Assembly: GCF_000374005.1 (NCBI RefSeq)
Contig: NZ_KB893135.1
Coordinates: forward strand, 497,371-561,370
Reading direction: 5' to 3'
Source of the DNA: Kiloniella laminariae DSM 19542
Lineage (GTDB): Bacteria; Pseudomonadota; Alphaproteobacteria; Kiloniellales; Kiloniellaceae
DNA: 64,000 nucleotides
Of the stretch, positions 1 through 7,633 are shown one piece after another (the stretch's first letter is position 1; every line of letters starts with the position of its first letter). A program made the position numbers and the translations under genes. The notes beneath the pieces are model-generated. The model did no database searches. It was not told the DNA's origin and saw only the letters and a list, made by a program, of their open reading frames with translations.

Positions 1-152
1 TCGTCATCATCAGCCCGAACCTGAGCAGAAAAAGCCACAGCACCCATAAATGCCCCGGCCAGCACGGCCCCCCTGGTCATTGTGACCAGGGCAGCATTTT
101 GCGTGGCGTGGTTCTTGCCCATCAACCAGTTATTGGCAAATCGCATTCCCAT
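1..152 (-). CDS. exported protein, 5' end only (runs off window)
   Basis: The minus strand carries a start at 152 (or the in-frame ATG at 146, better spaced from a GGGGATGG purine run). The reading frame stays open to the window edge. The visible 50 residues have a basic N-terminus, a hydrophobic stretch (AVLAGAFMGAVAFSA) and an acidic start to the mature part (RADDD), which reads as a signal peptide. It begins 5 bases after the stop of the LolA-like gene, so it should be the third gene of the MMPL/LolA operon. In comparable operons this position often encodes an outer-membrane protein; that is inference, and no domain is visible here. Confidence 0.6.
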   Translation of the reverse strand, partial: MGMRFANNWLMGKNHATQNAALVTMTRGAVLAGAFMGAVAFSAQVRADDD

Positions 153-157
153 CCCCG

Positions 158-976
158 TCAGTTAACCCGCTTGAGGCTGTTCTTGGTCAGGTCACTTTCC
201 TGCAGACCTGTCTGGAATTCGATTTTTTCAAAAACAAGCCGGGTCTTTTTACCGGTCTGGTGATTGACCATGAACATGTCATGCGAACGCCAGTACTTGT
301 CGAGATACTGACGATAATCGCCAAAATTCAGCGTTTTCAACAACTCGTTTTTACGATCATAATAATCGATTTTCTGCTGACGGTATTCAGACAGGTCATA
401 CCAGGTCACCATCCGGGTATAGCCGGAATCTTCGTAAACCGGGATCTGTTCGACCACGGCACACTGCAACTCGCCACAGGCCTCATCGCGCAGCCAGGTA
501 TAGGTATATTTTTTCAATTCCTGGGCCGACAGATCTTCATAGGCAAACTCGGAACCGACAAAAGGACCGGATTTGTTTTTCGAGGAAATACGTTTCACCC
601 GTTTGAGCGCAGGCAAATAGAGCCACTGGTCATCCGGATCAAAGGTTTTGGCAAAGCTGAGGAAAGCCGTGCCTTTCACATCACGTGGTTCGTCAAAGAT
701 GGTCAGACTTTTATCCCCCAGACCATCTTCCTTGATTTCAAATATTTGCTGACGCATTTCGCGCAGGGATTTTTCGCCATGGCGGTTTTCCAGCTCCATC
801 TTCATGATGGCTTCGCTGTCCCCAAAGCCCTGGTCCCGACGGTCCCACTCTTCGGCAACGGCCGTGCCCTTGGCAACAGGATCACTGTTGTCTGCCAGGG
901 CAGGAGCGGAAGAAAGGCTTCCGGCAAAGACAGCAAGAGACAGCGAAAACACGCTGGCCAACAGAATTTTATTCAT
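158..976 (-). CDS. LolA-like outer membrane lipoprotein-sorting protein
   Basis: About 272 residues from the ATG at 976, which follows a GGAG ribosome site; the longer in-frame start at 1018 has no such site. Residues 1-28 form a signal peptide ending near PALA-DNSDP. The mature part contains the conserved stretch GTAFLSFAKTFDPDDQWLYLPALKRVKRI, broken here by description: a K-rich, W-containing beta core typical of the LolA_like family found beside RND exporters. These proteins act in the periplasm and are thought to carry lipid or lipoprotein cargo between membranes. It lies 104 bases downstream of the MMPL exporter gene and just upstream of another exported protein, so the three probably form one exporter. 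The cargo is unknown. Confidence 0.8.
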   Translation of the reverse strand: MNKILLASVFSLSLAVFAGSLSSAPALADNSDPVAKGTAVAEEWDRRDQGFGDSEAIMKMELENRHGEKSLREMRQQIFEIKEDGLGDKSLTIFDEPRDVKGTAFLSFAKTFDPDDQWLYLPALKRVKRISSKNKSGPFVGSEFAYEDLSAQELKKYTYTWLRDEACGELQCAVVEQIPVYEDSGYTRMVTWYDLSEYRQQKIDYYDRKNELLKTLNFGDYRQYLDKYWRSHDMFMVNHQTGKKTRLVFEKIEFQTGLQESDLTKNSLKRVN

Positions 977-1080
977 CGTTTTCTCCACTTTTTTCCCGAT
1001 AGCTGACGCAGTTTTCAAAACTGCTGATCGGTGTATCCTTGTCCCCCCGTCATTCCGAAGAACAACAGGGGGGGGTGTAT

Positions 1081-3423
1081 TTATTCTGCCGCCGAAGCTG
1101 CTGTCGCTGCCGGAGCAGTTGCCTTTTCCCGGTCAAACAGCATCAACAAAGGAGGCAACAGCAGGAAGTCAACAGCCAGCGCAATCGCAATCGTGATCGC
1201 GGTCAGCAGTCCCATGTCGGCATTCACGCTGAAAGTTGAAAGCGCGAGAACCGCAAAGCCTGCCACCAGAACCGCCGTGGTTACCCACAGAGCCGTTCCA
1301 ACAGTCTTGAAACCATAGCGTACTGCATCTTCCGGTGAGGCATTCCGTTCGCGCCGCGCCCGATCATATTTGCTCAGGAAGTGTACCGATGCATCCACAA
1401 TCAGTCCCAGAGAGGTTGCCGCAATCACGGAAACCGCCAGACCGACCTGCCCGACAACCAGACCCCAAATTCCGAAAGCCATTGCAGCCGGGACCATGTT
1501 GGGAATCAGGCTCAGAAGGCCAAGCTTGAGGTTGCGCAACGCCACGACCATCGAGAGGGAGATCAGCACAAAAGCAAGTGCAGTTCCCATCAGCATGGAC
1601 TTGATGTTCCGGTCGGCAATGTAGGAGAACATCACCGCTGCTCCGGTGCCTTCGGCATCCATGTATCCCGGTGCATTTTTCTGAAGCCAGCCACGGGCTT
1701 CCTCCGCCAGTTCCCGCATCTCGTTAGAAGACACATCATCCAGGGTCACGGTCATGCGGCTGGCTGATTTGTCAATGTTGATCTGGCTGTTCAGATCCAG
1801 ACCGTAAGGCAGGGACATTTCATAAAGCAGCAGATACTGGGCTGCCAGATCGCGTTCCTGTGGCAGCTTGTAGAAGCTTTCATCATCACCGTGCATCGAC
1901 TTGTTCAGGCGTTTCATGATGTCGGTCATGGAGTTGACATGCACCACACCCGGTTGTGCCCGCAGCCAGTTTGAAAAATCTTCAAGATGTGCCAGATACA
2001 CAGGGTTCGAGACCCCGCCTGTACCATCACCACTGATCGAAAACTCGATCTGGTAGACACCGGTCAGATTTTCACGGGTGAAGTCACTATCAACCCGGAA
2101 AGGCACGGAGGTATCAAAGTATTCAATAAAACGGTCATCCAGCTTGATCATGCTGATCATCGAGGAGGTGCCGACCACGATAAACCCCATGACAACCAGC
2201 AGTTTGGTCCGCTGGGCAACAACAAAGTCACCGAAACGTTCCATAAAGCTGGAATTGCCTTCGACAACGGCCTTAACCCGGACCGGAACAACCGCCATGA
2301 AAGCCGGCAGGAAGGCAATGGAGATCACCCAGGCAGCCACAACCCCAACCGCCGCAATGTTTCCAAGATCATGGAACGGTGGCGCTTCGGAAAAATTGAG
2401 GCTGAGGAAGCCGATGACGGTGGTAAAGCTAGTCAGAAAGACCGGCTGCATATTCACGCGCATACTTTCAACAATCGCTTCGCGTTTGTCTTTACCATGA
2501 CGCATCTCGTGAAACATTGTCACCAGAATATGTACACAGTCAGCAATGGCAATGGTCAGGATAATCGTGGGAGCCATGGCAGACGGCGGCGTCAGCTTAA
2601 TTCCGGCGAAACCGGCTGCCCCCATGGCAACCAGGACCGAGAAAATCGTGACCAGAAGCGTGCCCAGTGTTCCCCAGAAAGACCGCAGAAAGCCCACCAG
2701 ACAAACAATGATGATCAGGAACATCAGGGGTGTCAGTGTGCTCATATCTGCAATGGATGCTCTTGGGAAGGCATTACTCAGCGGCGCAAGGCCCGTGATC
2801 GCCACTTCCAGATCCGGGTTGGCTGCCTCGATTTCTGCCGCCATATTCTCGGCGAAAGTCACCGCATCGTTCAGTGCAACAGCATCGTCAGTCGGCAACT
2901 GCAGAGTGACCTGGACGCCCGTGGTTTTACTGTCATCAGAAATAATACGGCCGGCCAATACCGGTTCGCTCTGGGCAATCTCTTCAATCCGCTCCAGTCC
3001 GGCCTTGGACAATCCGCCGGTTTCTTCAACCAGATCCGCCACGGTCAAATCATCTTCGACCGCTTCGGTATTTTGAAAGTTCGTGATCGAATCGACCCGG
3101 ATGGAATAGGGAACCTGCCAGGATTCTTCGGTCAGATCCTTGACTATCTCAAGCCACTTCGGCGTAAAGATCGTGCCTTCTCTCGGCTTGAGAACAAAAA
3201 GAATATTATCCGTTTTGGTATAGATGTTCTGCAGGCCTTCATAGGCCATCAGCTGGGGATTGTCTTCCCCGAAGAACACCCGGTAATCACTGGTAAAAGA
3301 AAGGAAACGCCCTCCCGATGCAGCTGCCAGCGTGGCCAGTAGCGCCATCAGAAGAACAAGCCAGCGCCAGCGGATCACTCCCTTGGCATAGGACACCGAT
3401 AAACGGTCCAGAAATCTGCTCAT
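1081..3423 (-). CDS. MMPL/RND-superfamily exporter
   Basis: About 780 residues from the ATG at 3423, preceded by GGAG and AAGG motifs; an upstream in-frame start at 3528 would add 35 unlikely residues and overlap the divergent regulator region. One N-terminal membrane helix (RWRWLVLLMALLATLAAASG) is followed by a large periplasmic domain, a block of about five helices, a second periplasmic domain and a second helix block. This is the duplicated MMPL/SSD architecture of RND pumps. It probably exports a lipid or hydrophobic compound using the proton gradient, together with the LolA-like protein encoded next. The divergent TetR gene with two operators suggests ligand-controlled expression. The substrate cannot be read from sequence. 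Confidence 0.88.
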   Translation of the reverse strand: MSRFLDRLSVSYAKGVIRWRWLVLLMALLATLAAASGGRFLSFTSDYRVFFGEDNPQLMAYEGLQNIYTKTDNILFVLKPREGTIFTPKWLEIVKDLTEESWQVPYSIRVDSITNFQNTEAVEDDLTVADLVEETGGLSKAGLERIEEIAQSEPVLAGRIISDDSKTTGVQVTLQLPTDDAVALNDAVTFAENMAAEIEAANPDLEVAITGLAPLSNAFPRASIADMSTLTPLMFLIIIVCLVGFLRSFWGTLGTLLVTIFSVLVAMGAAGFAGIKLTPPSAMAPTIILTIAIADCVHILVTMFHEMRHGKDKREAIVESMRVNMQPVFLTSFTTVIGFLSLNFSEAPPFHDLGNIAAVGVVAAWVISIAFLPAFMAVVPVRVKAVVEGNSSFMERFGDFVVAQRTKLLVVMGFIVVGTSSMISMIKLDDRFIEYFDTSVPFRVDSDFTRENLTGVYQIEFSISGDGTGGVSNPVYLAHLEDFSNWLRAQPGVVHVNSMTDIMKRLNKSMHGDDESFYKLPQERDLAAQYLLLYEMSLPYGLDLNSQINIDKSASRMTVTLDDVSSNEMRELAEEARGWLQKNAPGYMDAEGTGAAVMFSYIADRNIKSMLMGTALAFVLISLSMVVALRNLKLGLLSLIPNMVPAAMAFGIWGLVVGQVGLAVSVIAATSLGLIVDASVHFLSKYDRARRERNASPEDAVRYGFKTVGTALWVTTAVLVAGFAVLALSTFSVNADMGLLTAITIAIALAVDFLLLPPLLMLFDREKATAPAATAASAAE

Positions 3424-3569
3424 TACCTTAAGCTCCGAAATTATTTTTTGTTTCTGATGCCAGAGGAAATTTCTGTAACGCGCGATGGCCGCTAAACAGT
3501 TCCGACAAAGTCTTCCAGTTTGGGCCATTTTGCGCTATTACCCTATTAGCTGTAAGGTAATGCATCAAA

Positions 3570-3592
3570 GTAAACTAGTCGGTGCAGTTTAC
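3570..3592. promoter_or_regulatory. TetR operator candidate 1
   Basis: GTAAACT at 3570-3576 and AGTTTAC at 3586-3592 form perfect 7-base arms around a 9-base centre. It shares the AAACT...AGTTT core and spacing with the second site 39 bases downstream. It lies between the divergent starts of the MMPL exporter and the TetR gene, so binding could control both. Confidence 0.7.
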
Positions 3593-3610
3593 TTATTTTT
3601 TATTATATGT

Positions 3611-3629
3611 AAACTACACGGTGTAGTTT
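3611..3629. promoter_or_regulatory. TetR operator candidate 2
   Basis: AAACTACAC and GTGTAGTTT are perfect 9-base inverted arms around one G. The centre is 39 bases from that of the first site. The site ends 4 bases before the GGAG ribosome site of the TetR gene, a usual place for autorepression. Confidence 0.75.
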
Positions 3630-3643
3630 TATTGGAGTCGGGT

Positions 3644-4309
3644 TTGAAAAAAGATACATGCGCCCTGGGCAAGCTCTGTCACAGTCTGACAAGAAGCGAG
3701 AAAAAGCGGAACGCCATTCGGGACGCAGCCATTAAAATCTTCATGGACCAGAGCTTTGAAGTCGCCAGCATGGACAAGATTGCGGCGGAAGCAGGCGTAT
3801 CAAAACGTACTGTTTACAGCCACTTTGGCTCCAAGGAAGAACTCTTTGCCGAGATCATGAAGAACATCTGCTCGCTCAAACGTGATGAGCTTGATGTCAA
3901 ACCGGACCACAGCCTGGCTCCCGAAGAATGCCTGACCAAACTCGGGATTACTTTTTTGCAGATGCTGCACTATCACGGGTCAATTTCGCTTTTCAGAATA
4001 CTGATCGCCCAGGCGGAAAATGATCCGAGCCATGGCATCGCCTTTATGGAACAGGGGCCGAAAATCTCTTCGGGAATGCTGGCTGATTACCTGCGCGAAA
4101 AACGCGAGACAGGTGAAATTGTCTGTGATGACCCGTTGGAAGAAGCCGCCCAAAGCTTCTTTTCGGCCCTCTTTGGCGCCCGCTATCTCAACTGCCTGAT
4201 CACGGCAGCGCCGCAACCAAGCAAAGCGGAAATCGAAAAAATCGTCCAAGGCGTAGTGAAGCGTTTTCTCTATGGCATATTGCCGCGCCAGAACTCTGCT
4301 GCCGAGTGA
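3644..4309 (+). CDS. TetR/AcrR-family transcriptional repressor
   Basis: About 221 residues when read from the TTG at 3644. That TTG lies 6 bases after GGAG (3634-3637) and directly downstream of the second inverted-repeat operator. Earlier ATGs at 3485 and 3560 would place both operators inside the coding sequence, so TTG is preferred. The N-terminal helix-turn-helix is clear at about residues 25-68, with VSKRTVYSHFGSKEELF as the recognition region. The C-terminal half is the variable helical ligand domain, resembling the AefR-like C-terminal class. It is divergent from the MMPL exporter and probably represses it and itself. The ligand is unknown. Confidence 0.85.
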   Translation: MKKDTCALGKLCHSLTRSEKKRNAIRDAAIKIFMDQSFEVASMDKIAAEAGVSKRTVYSHFGSKEELFAEIMKNICSLKRDELDVKPDHSLAPEECLTKLGITFLQMLHYHGSISLFRILIAQAENDPSHGIAFMEQGPKISSGMLADYLREKRETGEIVCDDPLEEAAQSFFSALFGARYLNCLITAAPQPSKAEIEKIVQGVVKRFLYGILPRQNSAAE

Positions 4310-4311
4310 CC

Positions 4312-4956
4312 TCAGTTAACGGTGTTAATCACGTTATAGCTTTCCAGTTCATAATCAGTCAGCCAGTGAATATCCATATGACTGGTTGCTGTACTGGGAA
4401 AAAGCACCCGCAGAGACACACCCATTTTTTGGACATAGTTCGCCATAAGCGCCATGATCCGTGCTGAATAGGTTTCGTTAATCATAGTAATCAACTGAAT
4501 CCGGGCATCCAGATCATATTCGGGTTTTAGAAGAATTTCCTTTAAAGAGGAAATGTACTCTTCGCTCGACGCTGCCGAAGCCATATGTACCCCGATCCGC
4601 CCACCTGATGATTTTGACCGGATCACCCCCCCGAGAAAGGCAAGAACACAGGCACTGGCACAGTCAACTTTGTTGGGCACATGAGTTGCCATCTTGTGGG
4701 CCCGGATTGTTTCCCCCACAAGCATCCCCTCATGGGCAGCGCCCCCGTCTGATACCAGCCAGACTGTGTGGGGCTTGTTTCTGGCTTTCCTCAACAAGCG
4801 TTCGAGACGATCGCTGTCTCCCTCTTCAAAGTCTCCCTCAGCCAGGATGATCGCGGAATCTCCGCTCGTCCCGATCCGGTAATCCAGGGCCTGCACTGGC
4901 ATCGAAAAGGGGATAGCCAGAAGAACGGCCCAAAAGCAGATCAGGAAGCGACCCAT
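4312..4956 (-). CDS. ClpP/crotonase-fold exported protein (COG3904-like)
   Basis: 214 residues. Residues 1-23 are a signal peptide ending in VQA-LDYR. The mature part has the layout of COG3904-type proteins: WLVSDGGAAHEGMLVGETIR near residue 66, then VDCASACVLAF with Ser101, then RIGVHMA with His124. This matches the oxyanion, Ser and His order of ClpP/SppA-fold serine hydrolases. It probably acts in the periplasm; no substrate is known for this group. Its start overlaps the end of the glycine-zipper lipoprotein gene by 16 bases, so the two are translationally coupled. It converges with the TetR gene, separated by two bases. Confidence 0.72.
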   Translation of the reverse strand: MGRFLICFWAVLLAIPFSMPVQALDYRIGTSGDSAIILAEGDFEEGDSDRLERLLRKARNKPHTVWLVSDGGAAHEGMLVGETIRAHKMATHVPNKVDCASACVLAFLGGVIRSKSSGGRIGVHMASAASSEEYISSLKEILLKPEYDLDARIQLITMINETYSARIMALMANYVQKMGVSLRVLFPSTATSHMDIHWLTDYELESYNVINTVN

Positions 4957-5405
4957 GAATTCCCTTTCAGACAGTATTCAACCACTTTTGAACTGGAAAC
5001 GCCGTCAATAACGACGAGTTCCCGTACGGGCCGGCAGCTCTCCCCCTGCTTTTCATACCCACCCCCGATCAACTCAGCCGAGCCGCTGATTTCCTCGTCA
5101 TCATCACTGTTCCATTCGATTTTCTTGCCATCATCCTGTTCGAGTGCATCAAGTGAAGCCCGTTCAGCCTTGGCTTTTTCTGCCTCATCCAGCTCGTCCA
5201 GAGTCTGGCCAATAGAATTTCCGACCAGTCCACCTACGGCTCCACCAACAAGCATGCCAAGTGCTTGACCATCTCCCTTGCCAACCAGAGAACCAACAGC
5301 AACGCCAACAACAGCCCCGATAACGGCCCCAGTCTGTTGCTTATTCGCACAGCCGCTGGACAGCAGGAGCGTCAGGATTATCCCAACCCCTGTGATTTTT
5401 TTCAT
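4941..5405 (-). CDS. glycine-zipper lipoprotein (17 kDa surface-antigen type)
   Basis: 154 residues. The first 19 residues are a lipoprotein signal with lipobox LSSGC, so Cys19 should be lipidated. Residues 24-66 are a repeated glycine zipper (GAVIGAVVGVAVGSLVG, then GMLVGGAVGGLVG) as in Rickettsia 17 kDa antigen and SlyB-like outer-membrane lipoproteins. An acidic stretch (DDDEE) and a C-terminal cysteine-containing module similar to surface-antigen tails follow. It probably sits in the outer membrane and affects envelope integrity. It is the first gene of a two-gene unit with the ClpP-like protein. Confidence 0.82.
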   Translation of the reverse strand: MKKITGVGIILTLLLSSGCANKQQTGAVIGAVVGVAVGSLVGKGDGQALGMLVGGAVGGLVGNSIGQTLDELDEAEKAKAERASLDALEQDDGKKIEWNSDDDEEISGSAELIGGGYEKQGESCRPVRELVVIDGVSSSKVVEYCLKGNSWVAS

Positions 5406-5656
5406 GTCTCACCCCAATAATTCTACTCGTCCCGCAACCATCCTCGGTTTTAGCGACTTCGAGGTCAATAAATAATACTTTTAGTGGAATATATTTCACA
5501 AAACTCACTATTTTTATATTTTTGCCAAAGTCGATCGGCGAAATGTCGTCTTCCCTTGCCAGACCACCTTCCCCAAGCCGGAAATCAGTCTGGTCACAGC
5601 GATGACACACCGCCTGATTCTTCCTGTTCTCTTTCCGGAAACAGCGCCTAACTCGT

Positions 5657-5692
5657 CGAAAAGTAGAGATAATCTTGAATCTCGACTTTTCG
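5657..5692. other. strong hairpin, 14-base arms
   Basis: CGAAAAGTAGAGAT (5657-5670) pairs with ATCTCGACTTTTCG (5679-5692) with one mismatch across an 8-base loop. No T-run follows on either strand, so it is not a standard terminator. It lies between the divergent lipoprotein and SbnI-like genes, about 40 bases upstream of the Fur-boxed promoter. Confidence 0.55.
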
Positions 5693-5732
5693 GGGATAAA
5701 CAAGATTTTATGAAATCTATAATAATTTTTAA

Positions 5733-5761
5733 TTGACATTGAGAATTATTCGCAATAAATA
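5733..5761 (+). promoter_or_regulatory. Fur-boxed promoter of the metallophore operon
   Basis: TTGACA (5733-5738), a 17-base spacer and TAAATA (5756-5761) make a good sigma-70 promoter. The spacer contains TGAGAAT-T-ATTCGCA at 5740-5754, a 7-1-7 inverted repeat with one mismatch, the form of alphaproteobacterial Fur boxes. A repressor bound there would block RNA polymerase, so metal-repressed transcription is expected. Confidence 0.72.
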
Positions 5762-5814
5762 AAGCAACCATAAATACAACCTTGTTTTTATTTTTCTAAT
5801 ATAAGGGTGTGATA

Positions 5815-6273
5815 ATGGGACTGATTTTATTGCCCGTAGACCAGCTGGTTCCCACAGAATGGATAAAACCCCGCAGGGTTGCCGCGCTTCAGAAAAAGCT
5901 GTTGCGTGAAGCAGTCTGGACCCGTCCGATCTGTGTCGAGGAAAACGATCTGTTTGTTATGGATGGGCATCACCGGCTTTGTGTTGCCAGAAAACTGGGC
6001 CTGAACAGGGTGCCGGTCCTGTTGCTCAGCTATGATGATATTCCTGTAATCAGTCGCAAGAAACGTTACCTTGTTTCAGAGCAGGCTCTGAAACAACGAG
6101 CCTCCATGAGACTGCTTTATCCCTACAAGACAACCAGGCATTTCTTCCCCGAAAACAATCTCTCCTGCGCCATTCCCCTCGGCCTGTTGCAATCCACGGG
6201 ACAAGATTTCCAAACAGGAGCATTGCAACAGCCCGCGAACAGCACTGCCCCGGATCTGGCGATCAGCGCCTGA
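5815..6273 (+). CDS. SbnI-like ParB/sulfiredoxin-fold protein, probable L-serine kinase
   Basis: 152 residues from the ATG at 5815, which lies 7 bases after AAGGG; a GTG at 5809 is in frame but too close to it. Glu15 in the LVPTE segment and MDGHHR (Asp50-Arg54) match the catalytic pattern of SbnI and archaeal SerK, ParB-fold kinases that make O-phospho-L-serine. In the staphyloferrin B pathway this compound feeds SbnA. The motif KTTRHFFPENN near residue 105 also fits that family. The protein is much shorter than Staphylococcus SbnI (about 250 residues), so the C-terminal region tied to heme sensing appears missing. It is the first gene after a Fur-boxed promoter and is followed by SbnB/H/A-like genes. 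A purely regulatory role remains possible. Confidence 0.75.
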   Translation: MGLILLPVDQLVPTEWIKPRRVAALQKKLLREAVWTRPICVEENDLFVMDGHHRLCVARKLGLNRVPVLLLSYDDIPVISRKKRYLVSEQALKQRASMRLLYPYKTTRHFFPENNLSCAIPLGLLQSTGQDFQTGALQQPANSTAPDLAISA

Positions 6274-6292
6274 TCATTCCAGGCGGGCTCTT

Positions 6293-6326
6293 CCTGATCC
6301 AGATACCCTGATCCAGATACAGATAC
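6293..6326. repeat. 14-bp tandem duplication after a stop codon
   Basis: CCTGATCCAGATAC occurs at 6293-6306 and again, identical, at 6307-6320, followed by a partial third copy AGATAC. It begins about 20 bases after the stop of the SbnI-like gene. Confidence 0.85.
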
Positions 6327-6374
6327 AGAGTAAATTCACCCTATAAATTCCTCAGAGCAGAAAGAAAACAGCTC

Positions 6375-7352
6375 ATGCAAAAATTGAAAAAAATCGGATA
6401 CCTCAGCGCCTTGGGCCTTGGCCTGTCGTTTATGACGATAGCTTCCGTCACGGCTGGTCCTGTGTCGGTTATCGATGACCGCGGGGTTGTGGTCACGGTT
6501 GAACAGGAACCCAAAAAAATTGCCGCGATTTCCTTCTTTGCGGCGGATACGGCCCTGGCGCTCGGACTGCAACCGGTCGCCAGTACCTACATGATTGAGG
6601 ACCGCAACCCGGATTACCTGCTTGACTACCTCTCCGATGCCAAGAAGCTTGGTCAGCGTGCCAGCCCCAACATGGAACTGCTGGCAGATTCAGAGCCCGA
6701 CCTGATTGTCGCCATTCGCCGCTATACCGAAGGCAGTGCCAAGCAGTTCAACGCGGTGGCGCCTTATCTGGCCTTCAATCTTGAAACCTTTGGCGACAGT
6801 GATCGCTCTATTCTCCAGATGGGTTCCCTGCTGGGCAAGGGAACAGAGGCCTCCGGCCTCAATAAACAGTTCCATGCAGATCTCGAAAGCTATGCCAAGA
6901 AAATCCCCGAAGGAACTGGCCCTAAATATCTGTTTATCTGGGGCGGCGGAGAATCTCCCTGGGCCTATTACAACGAACACATGACTTCGGCTCTGGTTAC
7001 GGCCCTCGGCGGCCAGAATATTTCTGGCTCCAACCCCACCCCGCACGTTCCAGACAACACCGCTTATGAAATGAGCCTGGAATACATGCTGGCGCAAAAC
7101 CCCGAGGTTATTTTTGTCTATGACTACGGCCCTGACCGTCCCTTCGAGAACAACCCGATCTGGTCACAGCTGGATGCCGTTAAAAATGACCGGGTGCATT
7201 TTGTCCAGGACCACTGGATCGAATCACACGGGCCGATTGCCCGCCAGATGGTACTGCGCGAAGCCGCGCATTTCCTCTATCCGGAAACCTTCCCGGAAAT
7301 TGATGTTCGTGCAGAAGCAACCAAGCTGATCCCTGCGATTATCAGTAACTGA
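6375..7352 (+). CDS. siderophore ABC transporter, periplasmic binding protein (FecB/SirA type)
   Basis: 325 residues. Residues 1-27 form a signal peptide ending VTA-GPVSV. The mature protein opens with VIDDRGVVVTV and KKIAAISFFAADTALALGLQP, the usual start of class III (FepB/FecB/BtuF) binding domains. It continues to YDYGPDRPFENNPIWSQLDAVKNDRVHFV near the end, also typical. It should bind the metal-loaded metallophore in the periplasm and deliver it to the two FecCD permeases encoded at 12759-14891. Being embedded among the biosynthetic genes, rather than next to the permeases, suggests the imported ligand is the locus's own product. Only a weak ribosome site is visible. Confidence 0.87.
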   Translation: MQKLKKIGYLSALGLGLSFMTIASVTAGPVSVIDDRGVVVTVEQEPKKIAAISFFAADTALALGLQPVASTYMIEDRNPDYLLDYLSDAKKLGQRASPNMELLADSEPDLIVAIRRYTEGSAKQFNAVAPYLAFNLETFGDSDRSILQMGSLLGKGTEASGLNKQFHADLESYAKKIPEGTGPKYLFIWGGGESPWAYYNEHMTSALVTALGGQNISGSNPTPHVPDNTAYEMSLEYMLAQNPEVIFVYDYGPDRPFENNPIWSQLDAVKNDRVHFVQDHWIESHGPIARQMVLREAAHFLYPETFPEIDVRAEATKLIPAIISN

Positions 7353-7384
7353 TCACCCGCAAGCAAACACTGCAAGCCTGAACA

Positions 7385-7446
7385 ACCTGATCTCTCATCA
7401 TCTCCCCCCTATCTAGAACACACCGGGGCTGATCGGGAGATCAGGT
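7385..7446. other. inverted repeat with long loop before the SbnB-like gene
   Basis: ACCTGATCTC (7385-7394) and GAGATCAGGT (7437-7446) are perfect 10-base arms around a 42-base loop. They lie in the 281-base gap between the binding-protein gene and the SbnB-like gene, the only large gap inside this operon. Attenuation or mRNA processing is possible; nothing proves it. Confidence 0.45.
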
Positions 7447-7569
7447 CGGGGCTGCCGCGGATCGGTCCACACGACCGCTTCTACATTCCCCTGTTTCATC
7501 GCCTCACCTGTTGGGCAGGACGTGTTGCCTGCCCAAGCCATTAACCTGCGCAAAATCTAAAGCCAGTTC

Positions 7570-7616
7570 AAAGCCAAACCCCAGATCAAAGCTAAACCCC
7601 AGATCAAAGCTAAACC
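7570..7616. repeat. 18-bp tandem repeat, about 2.6 copies
   Basis: The unit AAAGCTAAACCCCAGATC (first copy with GCC for GCT) occurs at 7570-7587 and 7588-7605, with 11 bases of a third copy to 7616. It ends 17 bases before the ATG of the SbnB-like gene. The period is a multiple of three and in frame with that gene, where it would read SK(P/L)NPR repeatedly, but no good start lies upstream. Confidence 0.85.
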
Positions 7617-7633
7617 ATAGAAAGCAGACGCCT

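Larger units (their letters stand above)
5406..5814. other. AT-rich intergenic region before the metallophore locus
   Basis: No supported gene. It holds a strong hairpin (5657-5692), a promoter with TTGACA at 5733-5738 and TAAATA at 5756-5761 separated by 17 bases, and a Fur-type site inside that spacer. Two open frames on the minus strand here lack ribosome sites and recognisable protein content and were left out. Confidence 0.6.

Noticed and set aside
1034..1075. C-run and G-run inverted repeat between the MMPL and LolA-like genes
   Set aside because: The arms are homopolymers about 25 bases apart, weak evidence for a real hairpin.
1987..3342. 451-codon open frame antisense to the MMPL exporter
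   Set aside because: It is His/Asn/Gln/Arg-rich, lacks a ribosome site and mirrors a strongly coding gene on the other strand.
5341..5771. Two minus-strand frames (132 and 85 codons) upstream of the lipoprotein
   Set aside because: They overlap the hairpin and the Fur-boxed promoter, have no ribosome site and resemble no protein.
7511..7633. N-terminal extension of the SbnB-like protein through the 18-bp repeat
   Set aside because: The frame is open, but homologues begin near MTTVLIPEDL and no ribosome site precedes the upstream start.
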